The translations under genes and the position numbers were made by a program. Under the pieces are notes generated by a model. The model was given only the letters and a program-made list of their open reading frames with translations, made no database searches and had not been told where the DNA came from. DNA of 64,000 nucleotides from Dyella sp. C9. GTDB taxonomy: Bacteria > Pseudomonadota > Gammaproteobacteria > Xanthomonadales > Rhodanobacteraceae. This document shows, in pieces, positions 41,535-50,289 of the stretch. Numbering within the stretch: position 1 is the stretch's first letter; each line of letters starts with the position of its first letter. Where the stretch lies: assembly GCF_003332825.1 (NCBI RefSeq), contig NZ_QIRF01000018.1:1-64000 (forward strand), in the 5' to 3' direction.

Positions 41535-42826
41535 CGCTTCTCCTCGGTTGCAAGCAGGACCAGGATCGCGGCCATCAGCGGCACATTCTTCAGCAAGCCG
41601 CCCAATGGATCGAGCCAGTGCGCCGGCCACAGCGTGCCGATGCCAAGCGTATAGCCGGCCAGCATCAGCAACATGCCACCCAGAACCCACCGCGGTCGCC
41701 ATCGGAGCAGGCATAGCACGCCGAGCAGCAGATCCAGTGTCGCGGTGCCGCGGGCCAGCCACAGCGTGGCGTGGGCAGGCAGCGGGCCGCCCTGCGCGGA
41801 GGCCAGCACGGCGTCGGCGGAAAGGCTCCAGCCGACTACGCCGGAGGCCAGCCACAACCCTGCGAGTGCGAGACGCAGCCCCGGTAGCGTGAGATAGAGG
41901 CGTGCGTGCCAGCGATCCTGGACGTGGCTGGGGGCTTCGGCCAGCGCACGCTCAAGCGTGCGCGGCCGAAACGCAAGGCGTTCGTGCATGCGTTGCAGCG
42001 AGCCGGGAGCGCCAAGGTTGCCGCGCTCCAGCATCCGCTGCATGGTCGCGCCGAGGGGGCCTTGGCCAAGGCGTTCGCCCACCCAGCAAGCCGCGCGTGC
42101 GAGGGGCGTCGGTACCACCCACAGCCGCGCGGGACGCAAGCCAAGCCAACCACGCCAGCGTCGCAGATAGTCGGCCAGGCCCATGGCCTGTGGGCCCACC
42201 AACTCGAGGATCTCGGCACCACCGGCTGGACGCGCAAGTGCTGCAACCACGGCCAGGCCGACATCCTCGGCGGCAATCGGTTGCACGCAGGGCGAGAGGG
42301 CCTCGCGGGGTACGACGATCACGCCGGGCAGGGCAGCCATGGCCCGCAGCAACGAGGTGCCGCCATACGAGCCGTGCGCGCTGTAGACCAGCGAAGGGCG
42401 AAGGATGCATGCGTCGATCGGCAGTGCCGCCAGCTGATCGTCGCCGCGATGTTTGCTGGCGATGAATTCGCCATCATCCGCGTGACCCAGCGTGGATATC
42501 TGCACGGCGCGCCTCACGCCTGCCTGCACGCAGGCCTTGTACAGCGCCAATGGCGCGCGTACGTGAACCGTTTCGAAGCTGTCGGCGTCCTTCTCGCGAA
42601 GTATGCCGGCGCAGTTCACCACGGCGTCGATGCCGGCCAGGCGTGGCAGCCAGTCCTCGACCGTGATGTCACGCGACATGTCGCAGGCGACCGCACGCAG
42701 GCCCGGAAACCGCGAGTCGAGGCGCGCACCGCGTACGGCGCACACCACCTCATGATCGGCGGCAACGAGTGCCGCCACGATGTGCGCGCCGATGAACCCA
42801 TAGGCCCCCGTCACCAGCACACGCAT
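41531..42826 (-). CDS. NAD(P)-binding SDR fused to DoxX-like membrane domain
   Basis: 431 aa. Residues 1-230 are an extended/atypical SDR: 'VLVTGAYGFIGAHIVAAL' (Gly-rich loop), 'DAVVNCAGIL' and 'LRPSLVYSAHGSYGG' in place of a clear YxxxK. Residues about 300-425 are four hydrophobic helices of DoxX-like type. Such fusions occur widely in proteobacteria beside DUF2269 genes. Probably a membrane-tethered NAD(P)H or quinone-linked reductase; the substrate is unknown. First gene of a three-gene leftward unit. Confidence 0.85.
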   Translation of the reverse strand: MRVLVTGAYGFIGAHIVAALVAADHEVVCAVRGARLDSRFPGLRAVACDMSRDITVEDWLPRLAGIDAVVNCAGILREKDADSFETVHVRAPLALYKACVQAGVRRAVQISTLGHADDGEFIASKHRGDDQLAALPIDACILRPSLVYSAHGSYGGTSLLRAMAALPGVIVVPREALSPCVQPIAAEDVGLAVVAALARPAGGAEILELVGPQAMGLADYLRRWRGWLGLRPARLWVVPTPLARAACWVGERLGQGPLGATMQRMLERGNLGAPGSLQRMHERLAFRPRTLERALAEAPSHVQDRWHARLYLTLPGLRLALAGLWLASGVVGWSLSADAVLASAQGGPLPAHATLWLARGTATLDLLLGVLCLLRWRPRWVLGGMLLMLAGYTLGIGTLWPAHWLDPLGGLLKNVPLMAAILVLLATEEKR

Positions 42827-42955
42827 AGCCTAGGGGCTCTTCTGATGAGGAGTAACGGGATGCATGCAACGAACCGCCTCGGCTTGGGTGTGGATGCGCC
42901 TGGTTTCCCACGTCAACGCCGATCATGGTTCGGCATCAGTGCGATGGTTAGATGC

Positions 42956-43591
42956 TCAGTTTTCCGCCGCCAGTTGCAACCGCTGTGTGCGGCGCAGGCC
43001 GATGGCGTAGAACAGGCGCACGAACAGCGGGATGGTGAGCAGCAGCAGGTTGTTCCAGCCCGGCGCGAACCAGGCGCCGATCAGGCTGAGCAGGGCGGCG
43101 GTGGGCAGGCCCAGCGAGCGCCAGCGCGTGGCGACCACGTGTTCCGGCGCGATGTCGGTGCGTACGAGCGGCGGGCGTAGCGCCGCGGCGAACACCATGC
43201 GCTGCAGCGATCCGGCGACCAGCAGGGTGCCGGCGTAGACCAGCTCGGGAACGCGGGCCATCGGGTTGGAACTCATCAATGCCGTGGCGAACGGCATGAA
43301 GGCCACCGTCATCAGCAGCAACATATTGGGCCACATCACGGCGGCGCTGTAATCGACCAGCATGCCGAACACGCGGTGGTGCGCGACCCACAGCGCGCCG
43401 ATCACCAGGAAGCTGAGCGCAAAACCCATGAAGCTGGGCTGCAGGCCCTGCAGCGCCTGCCAGTAGGCCTGGTCGTCCCGGGTCTCCAGGTGCGGTACAT
43501 GCACCTCGATGATCAACAGGGTGATCGCGATGGCGAACACCGCATCGGAGAAAAACGTCAGTCGTTCTAACTGCGAGGCATTGGCGCTCAT
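42956..43591 (-). CDS. TMEM175-family potassium channel-like protein
   Basis: 211 aa with about six hydrophobic segments. 'RLTFFSDAVFAIAITLLIIEV' carries the RxxxFSD hallmark of prokaryotic TMEM175 channels, whose pore is lined by hydrophobic residues rather than a TVGYG filter. The family usually forms tetramers. Potassium conductance is inferred from the family. It is separated by 129 bp from the SDR gene and by 85 bp from ubiE. Confidence 0.9.
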   Translation of the reverse strand: MSANASQLERLTFFSDAVFAIAITLLIIEVHVPHLETRDDQAYWQALQGLQPSFMGFALSFLVIGALWVAHHRVFGMLVDYSAAVMWPNMLLLMTVAFMPFATALMSSNPMARVPELVYAGTLLVAGSLQRMVFAAALRPPLVRTDIAPEHVVATRWRSLGLPTAALLSLIGAWFAPGWNNLLLLTIPLFVRLFYAIGLRRTQRLQLAAEN

Positions 43592-43676
43592 GGGTTCCCT
43601 GTCGGTACGGTGACCCGGCCATGCTTGGACAAAACCTCCGGCCCTGTCCAGTGGCCCGGCACCGCCCGGCGGGAGC

Positions 43677-44435
43677 TCAGAACTTGTAGCCGCGATGGAT
43701 CGCCACGATGCCGTTGGTGAGGTTGCGCACGTCGACGCGATCGAAGCCGGCGCGTTCCATCATGCCCTTGAGCGTCTGCTGATCGGGATGCTTGCGAATC
43801 GACTCCGCGAGGTACTGGTAGCTGTCGGCGTCGCCGGCAAACAGCTGGCCGAGCTTGGGCAGCACCTTGAACGAGTGGAAGTCGTAGAGCTTGCTGAAGA
43901 GTTCGCTCTGCACGCGCGAGAACTCCAGCACCAGCGCGCGGCCACCTGGCTTGAGTACGCGGCAGATGTCCGCCAGCGCCTTGTCCTTGTCGGTGACGTT
44001 GCGCAGGCCGAAGGCCATGGTCACCGCGTCGAAGCTGTTGTCCGGGAACGGCAGGCATTCGGCATTGAGCTGGGTCCAGCGCAGGCCCGACACCAGGCCG
44101 CGGTCGGTGAGGCGATCGCGGCCCACGCTCAACATGGCGGCGTTGATATCGCCCACCACCACCTCGCCCTCGGCGCCCACCACCGGCTTCAGCAGCGCGG
44201 CGATGTCGCCGGTGCCGCCCGCCAGGTCCAGCACGCGGTCGCCACGGCGCACGCCGCTGACGGACACGAAATGACGTTTCCACAGCCGGTGGATGCCGAA
44301 CGACATCAGGTCGTTCATCAGGTCATAGCTGCTCGCCACCGAGGTGAAGACCTGGCCGACGAGCTTCTGCTTGTCCCCGACGGGGACGTCGCGGAAGCCG
44401 AAATGGGTGGTTTGGGAGGGGGACTGGTCGCTCAT
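43677..44435 (-). CDS. ubiE: UbiE/MenG C-methyltransferase
   Basis: 252-aa class I methyltransferase that methylates demethoxyubiquinol (and menaquinone precursors where present). 'RVLDLAGGTGDIAALL' is the SAM-binding motif I, and 'VTMAFGLRNVTDKDKAL' is the UbiE family signature. The ATG at 44435 gives the usual length although the frame is open further. In E. coli ubiE is in an operon with ubiJ and ubiB; here ubiJB is about 33 kb away, so the cluster is split. Confidence 0.96.
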   Translation of the reverse strand: MSDQSPSQTTHFGFRDVPVGDKQKLVGQVFTSVASSYDLMNDLMSFGIHRLWKRHFVSVSGVRRGDRVLDLAGGTGDIAALLKPVVGAEGEVVVGDINAAMLSVGRDRLTDRGLVSGLRWTQLNAECLPFPDNSFDAVTMAFGLRNVTDKDKALADICRVLKPGGRALVLEFSRVQSELFSKLYDFHSFKVLPKLGQLFAGDADSYQYLAESIRKHPDQQTLKGMMERAGFDRVDVRNLTNGIVAIHRGYKF

Positions 44436-44496
44436 TCGCCCATGGTAGCGGATCGGAGGATAGGCTTCTTCCCTGGAGGGCCGACGGCCCTCTGCA

Positions 44497-44530
44497 CCCT
44501 CTCCCCTTCGGGGAGAGGGTTGGGGTGAGG
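44497..44530. repeat. CCCTCTCCCC hairpin repeat
   Basis: CCCTCTCCCC-TTCG-GGGAGAGGG hairpin followed by TTGGGGTGAGG, a sequence of a kind that recurs between genes in many proteobacteria. It lies upstream of ubiE and adjacent to a GTAGGAGCGC palindrome, so two repeat families are stacked in one 261-bp gap. Confidence 0.75.
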
Positions 44531-44577
44531 GGGGTGCTTGCCTCACCGTAAAGTGGCCCCCCGTCAGGGCGCCCCCT

Positions 44578-44658
44578 GTAGGAGCGCGCCCTGTGCGCGA
44601 CCGCCGCGTGGCGTGGTGATCGCTTCGTTGGCTTGTCGCGCACAGGGTGCGCTCCTAC
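44578..44658. repeat. REP-like palindrome (GTAGGAGCGC family)
   Basis: Left arm GTAGGAGCGCGCCCTGTGCG continuing CGACC, right arm ending CACAGGGTGCGCTCCTAC, separated by about 32 nt. One mismatch (CGCGCC vs CGCACC) between arms. It lies in the gap between the amidohydrolase gene and ubiE. Confidence 0.9.
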
Positions 44659-44696
44659 AGAAAAGCGGCAGGTGGCGCCGTCGCAGCGCGACGGTA

Positions 44697-46052
44697 TTAC
44701 AGCACCGGCTTGCCGTCCTGCTTGTACACCACGCCATCCTTCATCACGAAGCTGACCTTCTGCATCACCGTGATGTCGTCCAGCGGGTTGCCCGGCACGG
44801 CGATCACGTCGGCGACGCGGCCTACCGCGATCTGGCCCAGTTCGTTCTGCTTGTGCAGCAGTTCGGCGGCGTGGGTGGTGGCAGCTTGCAGCACGAACAT
44901 CGGCGGCATGCCGGCCTGCACCATGTACTCGAACTCCTTGGCGTTCTGGCCGTGTGGATAGACGGCCGCGTCGGTGCCGAAGGCGATCTTCACGCCAGCC
45001 TTGTACGCCTTGCCGGCGGTGGCCTGGATGATCGGGCCCACCTGCAGCGCCTTGGCGGCGACCTGCGGAGGGTAGTAGCCCGGCTTGGCGGCCATCTCCT
45101 GCACGTACTTGCCGGCGATGATGGTGGGCACGTACCAGGTGCCGTGTTCCTTCATCAGCTTCATGTCCTCGTCGTTCATGAAGGTGCCGTGCTCGATGGA
45201 ATCCACTCCGCCAAGCACGGCGCGGCGGATCGCTTCCGCGCCATGCGCGTGGGCGGCCACGGTGAAGCCGTAGTCGTGCGCGGCGCTGACCACGGCCTTG
45301 ATCTCATCGATGGTCATCTGGGCGTTGTCGGCGCTGGCGCTTTCGTCAAGCACGCCGCCCGAGGGCATGATCTTGATGACGTCGACACCGTCCTTGTAGT
45401 GCTGGCGCACGGCCTTGTAGGCGTCCTCGGGGCTGTTGATGATGCCGTCCTTCGCGTTGGGGTCGCCCTGCAGGTCCATGCGGTAGCCGTCGGTGGGATC
45501 GGCGTGGCCGCCGGTGGTGCCGATCGGCTTGCCCGCGGTGAACATGCGCGGGCCCGGCACGATGCCGGCATTGATGGCGTTGCGCAGGGCAATCGATTCG
45601 TTGTCGCCGTCGCCGACGTTGCGCACGGTGGTGAAGCCGGCCAACAGGGTGCGGCGCGCGTAGACGGTGGAGCGGATCGCGTAGTCGGCGGTGTTCCAGC
45701 GGAACTGGTCGGAGTACCCGGTGGGGCTGGTTTCGGAGGTGAGGTGGGTGTGCGAGTCGATCAGGCCCGGCAGGCAGGTGGCATCGGCCAGGTTCACCGA
45801 GGCGAAGTGCGCGCCGCTGGCGCTGGCGGCGTCGCGGTAGGGTTTGTCATCGACGTGACCGCCCTTGATCTCCTTGACCTTGTGGCCCTCGACCACCAGC
45901 GTGGTTTCGCCCAGCAGCCGGCCGACCGCCGGGTCGACCAGGCGCGCGCAGTGCAGCACGGTGACGTCGTGGTTGGCCGCAGGTGCCTCCGCGGCCAGGG
46001 CTGCAGGCAAGGCGAGCGTGGCGGCGATGGCAAAGGCAAGGCGTGTGGACAT
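44697..46052 (-). CDS. Exported amidohydrolase-family protein (imidazolonepropionase/prolidase-like)
   Basis: 451 aa with a signal peptide (residues 1-21) and GGGGAG before the ATG at 46052. The metal ligands of the amidohydrolase barrel are visible: 'DSHTHL', Lys in 'VIKIMPSGG' (candidate carboxylated bridge), 'AAHAHG', 'IEHGTF' and 'FGTDAAVYP'. Relatives include Sgx9260-type and other Xaa-Pro/Xaa-Arg peptidases, so a periplasmic dipeptidase or cyclic amide hydrolase is likely. An earlier start in the frame would lie within the plsB 3' end and is rejected. Confidence 0.88.
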   Translation of the reverse strand: MSTRLAFAIAATLALPAALAAEAPAANHDVTVLHCARLVDPAVGRLLGETTLVVEGHKVKEIKGGHVDDKPYRDAASASGAHFASVNLADATCLPGLIDSHTHLTSETSPTGYSDQFRWNTADYAIRSTVYARRTLLAGFTTVRNVGDGDNESIALRNAINAGIVPGPRMFTAGKPIGTTGGHADPTDGYRMDLQGDPNAKDGIINSPEDAYKAVRQHYKDGVDVIKIMPSGGVLDESASADNAQMTIDEIKAVVSAAHDYGFTVAAHAHGAEAIRRAVLGGVDSIEHGTFMNDEDMKLMKEHGTWYVPTIIAGKYVQEMAAKPGYYPPQVAAKALQVGPIIQATAGKAYKAGVKIAFGTDAAVYPHGQNAKEFEYMVQAGMPPMFVLQAATTHAAELLHKQNELGQIAVGRVADVIAVPGNPLDDITVMQKVSFVMKDGVVYKQDGKPVL

Positions 46053-46137
46053 GGTGGACTCCCCCGGGTGGAGAGGCCATCTTAGGCGAGCCCCCAAACG
46101 GCGTGAGGGGTGACTTTCGTCACCCCTCACCGATCGA

Positions 46138-48771
46138 TCAGCCTTGCCTGTCTGCCGGGTCGGCGGTGGCGTCCTCGGCCACCGGGGTGACCTCGGCGTG
46201 GGCGTGCATATGGTGCTCGGTGGCCACGTGCCGCTCGTGCAGTGCCTCGCTGGAGGCGTCGGCCGGCACCGGCTTGTCGGCCTCCTTCTCGCCCTCGCCA
46301 CCACCGGTGATCTTGAGGATGGAGTGGCGCACCTCACGCGAGAGGATCACGCGGGCGTCGCGCACCATGTCGTCCAGCGCATGGTCGTAGTCGAGCTTGC
46401 CGGCATCGTCGGTCCACACGATGCGGCTTTCGCGCAGCTTCTGGATGAAACCGCGGAACAGCGCCTTGTCGAAGAATTCCGGCGCCGACAGTTCGTTGAG
46501 CAGGCTCAGGCGCTGCGCAGTGAGCGTGCAGGCATTCTCGAGTTCGCCGGCACTGATGGTGTGCGGGCCGTTCTTCACCAGCGCGGCGATAGTGATGTAG
46601 TAGCGCTCGAAGGCCTGGATCAGGCTGCGCGCGATGATCTTCAGCTGGAACGCCGCATCGTCCTGGCCAGGTCCGCGTTCGAGCACACGACCGTCGCCGG
46701 TCGCCTCGAGCAGGCCGCGCCGCACGAAGAAGTCGATGGTGGCCTGCAGCTGGACACAGAAGCCATCCTTGTCCCACGGCAGGAACAGCTCGCCCTGGAT
46801 GAACGGGTAGATGATGCGGCCCAGGCGCAGCACCGAGGCACGCGTCATGCGGCGGTTGTTGAGGAAGCAGCAGGCTACCCACGCGGCCGTCGCGGTGAGG
46901 TGCAGTACGTTGTTGCGGAAGTAGCTGAGCAGCACCGCCTGCTCGTCCTCGGTCACCAGCACGTCGCCCAGCGGGTGGCGCACGCGTCGGATCCAGCCCA
47001 TCTGCTCGCCATAGGCGATGATGCCGGCCGGGTCCATCGAGGTGAGCGTCATGCGATCCGAATAAGGCAGCTCTTCCAGCAGTGCCTTGGTCAGCTCCAG
47101 CTGCGACAGCAGGTCGTTCTCCGCCATCGCATGCTTGGGGGTGGCCAGCAGTGCCAGCGCCAGCAGGTTGATCGGATTCACGTCCGCGGCGCGATTGATG
47201 TTGATCTGGATGCGATCGGCCAGGTCGTCGACCACGCGGCCCAGCCACTCGGGCTTGGCTTCCGGATCGTCGATGGCGGCGCGCCAGTCGGGACTGGCCG
47301 CATCGAGCAGCGGGTTGAGCTCGATCGGCTCGCCGAAGTTCAGCGCCACATGGCCGTAGCGCTGGCGCAGCACCTTGAGTCCGCGCAGCAGGCCGATCAG
47401 CGACTCCTTTTCCTTGGGCTTGCCGGAGAGTTCGCCGATGTAGCTCTTGCCCTCCATCAGCTTTTCGTAGCCGATGTACACCGGCTGGAACAGCACCGGG
47501 CGGCGCGGCGCGCGCAGGAAGGCGCGCACGGTCATCACCAGCATGCCGGCGCGCGGCGCCAGCAGGCGCCCGGTGCGCGAGCGGCCGCCTTCGATGAAGT
47601 ATTCCATCGGCACGCCGCGGTCGATCAGCTGCGCCACGTATTCGTTGAACACCACCGAATACAGTGCGTTGCCCTTGAAGCTGCGGCGCAGGAAGAACGC
47701 ACCGCCACGGCGCAGGATCGAGCCGATCACCGGCAGGTTAAGGTTCACGCCGGCGGCAATGTGCGGCACCACCACGCCGGACATGTGCAGCTGGTAGGAC
47801 AACAGCAGGTAGTCGGTATGGCTGCGGTGGCAAGGCACGTACACCACTTCGTGGCCGGGCGCGGCAGCGCGGGCCTTCTCGAAGTGATGCATGGCGATGC
47901 CGTCGTACAGCTTGTTCCAGAAATTGGACAGCAGGAACGACGCCGAGCGCACCACCGGGTGCGAGTAGTCGGCGGCGATCTCCATCACCATGTCGTGCGC
48001 GCGGCGCCACGCCTTGGCCTGGCTGATGTTCTCCTTCGCCGCGGTGGCGGCGATGGCGGAGCGCACGGGCTCGGCGTTGAGCACGGCATCGACCACCGTG
48101 CGGCGGTGCGACAGGTCGGGGCCGATCACCGCGGCGCGGATGCGGCGGAAGTGCGTGCGCAGCACGCGGGCGATCTTGCGGGTGAGGCGTTCGGGGCGGA
48201 TCTCGCCGGCCTCGTTCACCACCGTGCGCAGCGACACTGGCGTGGAGAAATGCACCACCGTGTCGCGGCCGTTGAGCAACAGCGCCAGCATGCGGCGGAA
48301 GCGGCCGACCACCACCCAGTTTTCCGAGAACAGCACGCTGAACCAGCCCGACTCGCGGGTAGGCGCGCGGCCGACGTAGATGGAGACCGGCACGATCTGG
48401 ATGTCGCGCTCGGGGTCACCTTCCAGCGAGCGCACCAGCTGGCCCAGCGGCTCGTTCGGCGAGCGCTTGCGGTTGCGCCCGAACAGCCAGCCATCACGGC
48501 GGGCCAGGGCGAACACCGAGCGCTTGCGGCGGGTGCCGGACAGCGGCTGCATCGGCGAGGGCAGGCCGGCCTCGCGGCAGGCGCGCTCGAGGATCAGGCC
48601 ATCGGAAAAGCCATCGCGCTCGATGACATAGCACACCGGCACGCCTGCCTGGAGCAGGGTGGCGGGTTCGGCAGGATCGCGGCGGATGCGCACCCAGGGT
48701 TCGAGCAGTTGCCCGGCCAGGTTGAACCACCAGGGCGCGCGGCTACGGGCGGGAGTGTCCGTGGTCGACAT
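46138..48771 (-). CDS. plsB: Glycerol-3-phosphate 1-O-acyltransferase
   Basis: 877-aa membrane-associated enzyme of the first step of phospholipid synthesis. 'VPCHRSHTDYLLLSY' contains the HX4D motif, 'FIEGGRSRTGR' is block III and 'PVYIGYEKLMEG' block IV of PlsB acyltransferases. Length is a little more than E. coli PlsB (807 aa), mainly through a C-terminal charged tail ('GGEGEKEADKPVPADASS') with a His-rich end ('HMHAHAEV'). The ATG at 48771 has GGGA 9 nt upstream; the ATG at 48780 touches it and is less likely. Confidence 0.95.
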   Translation of the reverse strand: MSTTDTPARSRAPWWFNLAGQLLEPWVRIRRDPAEPATLLQAGVPVCYVIERDGFSDGLILERACREAGLPSPMQPLSGTRRKRSVFALARRDGWLFGRNRKRSPNEPLGQLVRSLEGDPERDIQIVPVSIYVGRAPTRESGWFSVLFSENWVVVGRFRRMLALLLNGRDTVVHFSTPVSLRTVVNEAGEIRPERLTRKIARVLRTHFRRIRAAVIGPDLSHRRTVVDAVLNAEPVRSAIAATAAKENISQAKAWRRAHDMVMEIAADYSHPVVRSASFLLSNFWNKLYDGIAMHHFEKARAAAPGHEVVYVPCHRSHTDYLLLSYQLHMSGVVVPHIAAGVNLNLPVIGSILRRGGAFFLRRSFKGNALYSVVFNEYVAQLIDRGVPMEYFIEGGRSRTGRLLAPRAGMLVMTVRAFLRAPRRPVLFQPVYIGYEKLMEGKSYIGELSGKPKEKESLIGLLRGLKVLRQRYGHVALNFGEPIELNPLLDAASPDWRAAIDDPEAKPEWLGRVVDDLADRIQININRAADVNPINLLALALLATPKHAMAENDLLSQLELTKALLEELPYSDRMTLTSMDPAGIIAYGEQMGWIRRVRHPLGDVLVTEDEQAVLLSYFRNNVLHLTATAAWVACCFLNNRRMTRASVLRLGRIIYPFIQGELFLPWDKDGFCVQLQATIDFFVRRGLLEATGDGRVLERGPGQDDAAFQLKIIARSLIQAFERYYITIAALVKNGPHTISAGELENACTLTAQRLSLLNELSAPEFFDKALFRGFIQKLRESRIVWTDDAGKLDYDHALDDMVRDARVILSREVRHSILKITGGGEGEKEADKPVPADASSEALHERHVATEHHMHAHAEVTPVAEDATADPADRQG

Positions 48772-48933
48772 GTTTAGCATTCCCTGATTGTAACGGGTGA
48801 CCCAGGCTGGCTGGGTCCTGGGTTGATCGAAGGTGCCCGTGGGCGCCGCCCCGGCCTTTTACCGGAGCACAGGTAAATAAGGTGTTCTGCTTCGGGGCGG
48901 GTGCGCGACGGTGCGCGTCGCGCGAAGCCAGGC

Positions 48934-49968
48934 TCAGTGCCTGGCTGGGGTCGCCGACGAGGCGGCGGGTGCCGGTGCGGGCTTGGCGGTGGCCGGCTCC
49001 GCCAAGCCGCCCTTGGCCGGGGCCGCCGCCATCGGCTGTGCGGGTTCCGCGCTGCTGGTGGCTGCCGGCGGCGCCAGCAGGTGGTCATGCGCGTCGCGCA
49101 CATTCTGCAGTACATCGGCGCTGTACCAGCGGCCGTCCTGCTCGACCAGGTCCGACTCCATCGACAGCGGCTTGCCTAGCAGCAGATAGTCGATGCGCAC
49201 GTGGGCATGGCCGTTGCGGTTCTCCAGCAGGGTGACCCTCACCGAATCGAGCGTCTGGTCCACCGACAGTCCGTACAGGGCGAGCGCCTGCTTGATGCCG
49301 AGAAAACCGATGTTGTACTTCTGCATGGCCGTGTCGAAATCCAGCGCGCGCAGCTGTTCGGGCGTCTTGATGTCGAGCTTGCGCGCGGTGTCCACGGCGA
49401 TGGCAATGGCCTGCTTGGCTCGCGTCTGGTCGAACCATGGCGCCTGCTGCGCCCACGGGGCCAGTACGTTGATCACCGCCGTGGCCTGCGCCTTCTGCAG
49501 CGTGGTCATGTCCTTGCTCTGGGCCACGCCGGTGGCGGCGATGGCCTGCGCGATGCCCACCATCACCGGCAACTGGTCGTGATACTGCGCCTGCAGCTGC
49601 AGCAGCTTGGGGCGCGCCAGTGCGTAAAGCTTGCTCTCGGCATCCGGCTCGGTGAGCTGCTGCACGTTCTTGATGAAGTCCGCGCGGTCTTCGGGCGAGA
49701 TCGGTTGCTGGTCCGGACGCGGGCGGGTCCAGTCCGCGCGCAGCGTGTCGTAGTCGGCCGGGGGCAGGGCGTGTTTCCAGAAGCCGGCGAAGTCGCCAGC
49801 CTTGATCAGGGCCACCGACTGCTGCACCGACGCCTCGGGCGTTTCGCCGCCGGCGACGACGGGCGGCGGGGTGCTCTTGTGCGTGGTCATCACCAGTGCG
49901 AGCACCGAGGCCAGCACGAGCAGGGCGACGAACGCGCCAACGGCGTAGTAGACGGATGAGCGACGCAT
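48934..49968 (-). CDS. Single-span membrane protein of unknown function, Pro/Ala-rich tail
   Basis: 344 aa. Residues 8-28 form one transmembrane helix ('AVGAFVALLVLASVLALVMT'), putting the rest in the periplasm. The middle (about 45-290) is a helical and then beta-like domain with no motif I recognise; 'DYLLLGKPLSMESDLVEQDGRWYSADV' resembles the strand-turn ends of scavenger or NTF2-type folds. The last 50 residues are Ala/Pro low-complexity, as in cell-wall-spanning linkers. Located 163 bp upstream of plsB on the same strand; a lipid or envelope role is only a guess. Confidence 0.8.
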   Translation of the reverse strand: MRRSSVYYAVGAFVALLVLASVLALVMTTHKSTPPPVVAGGETPEASVQQSVALIKAGDFAGFWKHALPPADYDTLRADWTRPRPDQQPISPEDRADFIKNVQQLTEPDAESKLYALARPKLLQLQAQYHDQLPVMVGIAQAIAATGVAQSKDMTTLQKAQATAVINVLAPWAQQAPWFDQTRAKQAIAIAVDTARKLDIKTPEQLRALDFDTAMQKYNIGFLGIKQALALYGLSVDQTLDSVRVTLLENRNGHAHVRIDYLLLGKPLSMESDLVEQDGRWYSADVLQNVRDAHDHLLAPPAATSSAEPAQPMAAAPAKGGLAEPATAKPAPAPAASSATPARH

Positions 49969-50103
49969 GGAATCTCTGATGGTGGCGCCCGTCGAACCTG
50001 CAGGTGCGGGCGGTCGGCGGAGCGTAAGCGTGTCGACTCCGCGTGAACAAGAGGCGGAAGCCGCGGCCGTGATGCCTGTTCAGGAGGTGGCGGAGTGGGG
50101 CCG

Positions 50104-50141
50104 CAAAAAGAAAACCCCGCGGGCGTTGGGCCTCACGGGGT
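50104..50141 (-). terminator. Rho-independent terminator of the candidate RNA or phosphatase transcript
   Basis: On the minus strand ACCCCG ... CGGGGT forms a 6-bp outer stem with an inner GGC/GCC stem, followed by TTTTCTTTTTG. It lies about 150 bp after the phosphatase stop. Confidence 0.75.
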
Positions 50142-50260
50142 AATCCGGCAGAGCCGGAAGGGAAATGGCCTTGCCTGCGGAGTTTTCAAGGTCGGCAGGT
50201 GTTGGCGGGGAAGATCTTACTTCCCCGTTAAAGTTAAAGCAATACTTTAAGTAATGCTAC
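50104..50260 (-). ncRNA. Candidate structured small RNA or long structured 3'UTR
   Basis: The minus-strand segment has no ORF but three strong hairpins in order: CGGGGAAG-TAAGAT-CTTCCCCG (50227-50206), TCCGGC-TCT-GCCGGA (50158-50144) and the terminator (50141-50104). CCTTG/CAAGG and CCTGC/GCAGG pairs between the first two offer alternative folds. AT-rich sequence with TTGACT at the head could be a promoter. It lies in the 321-bp gap between the phosphatase stop and the next gene's start. It may equally be that gene's 3'UTR. I recognise no known RNA family. Confidence 0.4.
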
Positions 50261-50289
50261 GTAAGTTAATGTTTTAATTGATATTGATG

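Noticed and set aside
46144..48777. 877-codon plus-strand frame antisense to plsB
   Set aside because: Mirror of plsB with low-complexity Gln/His/Arg composition and no ribosome site; plsB motifs are unambiguous on the minus strand.
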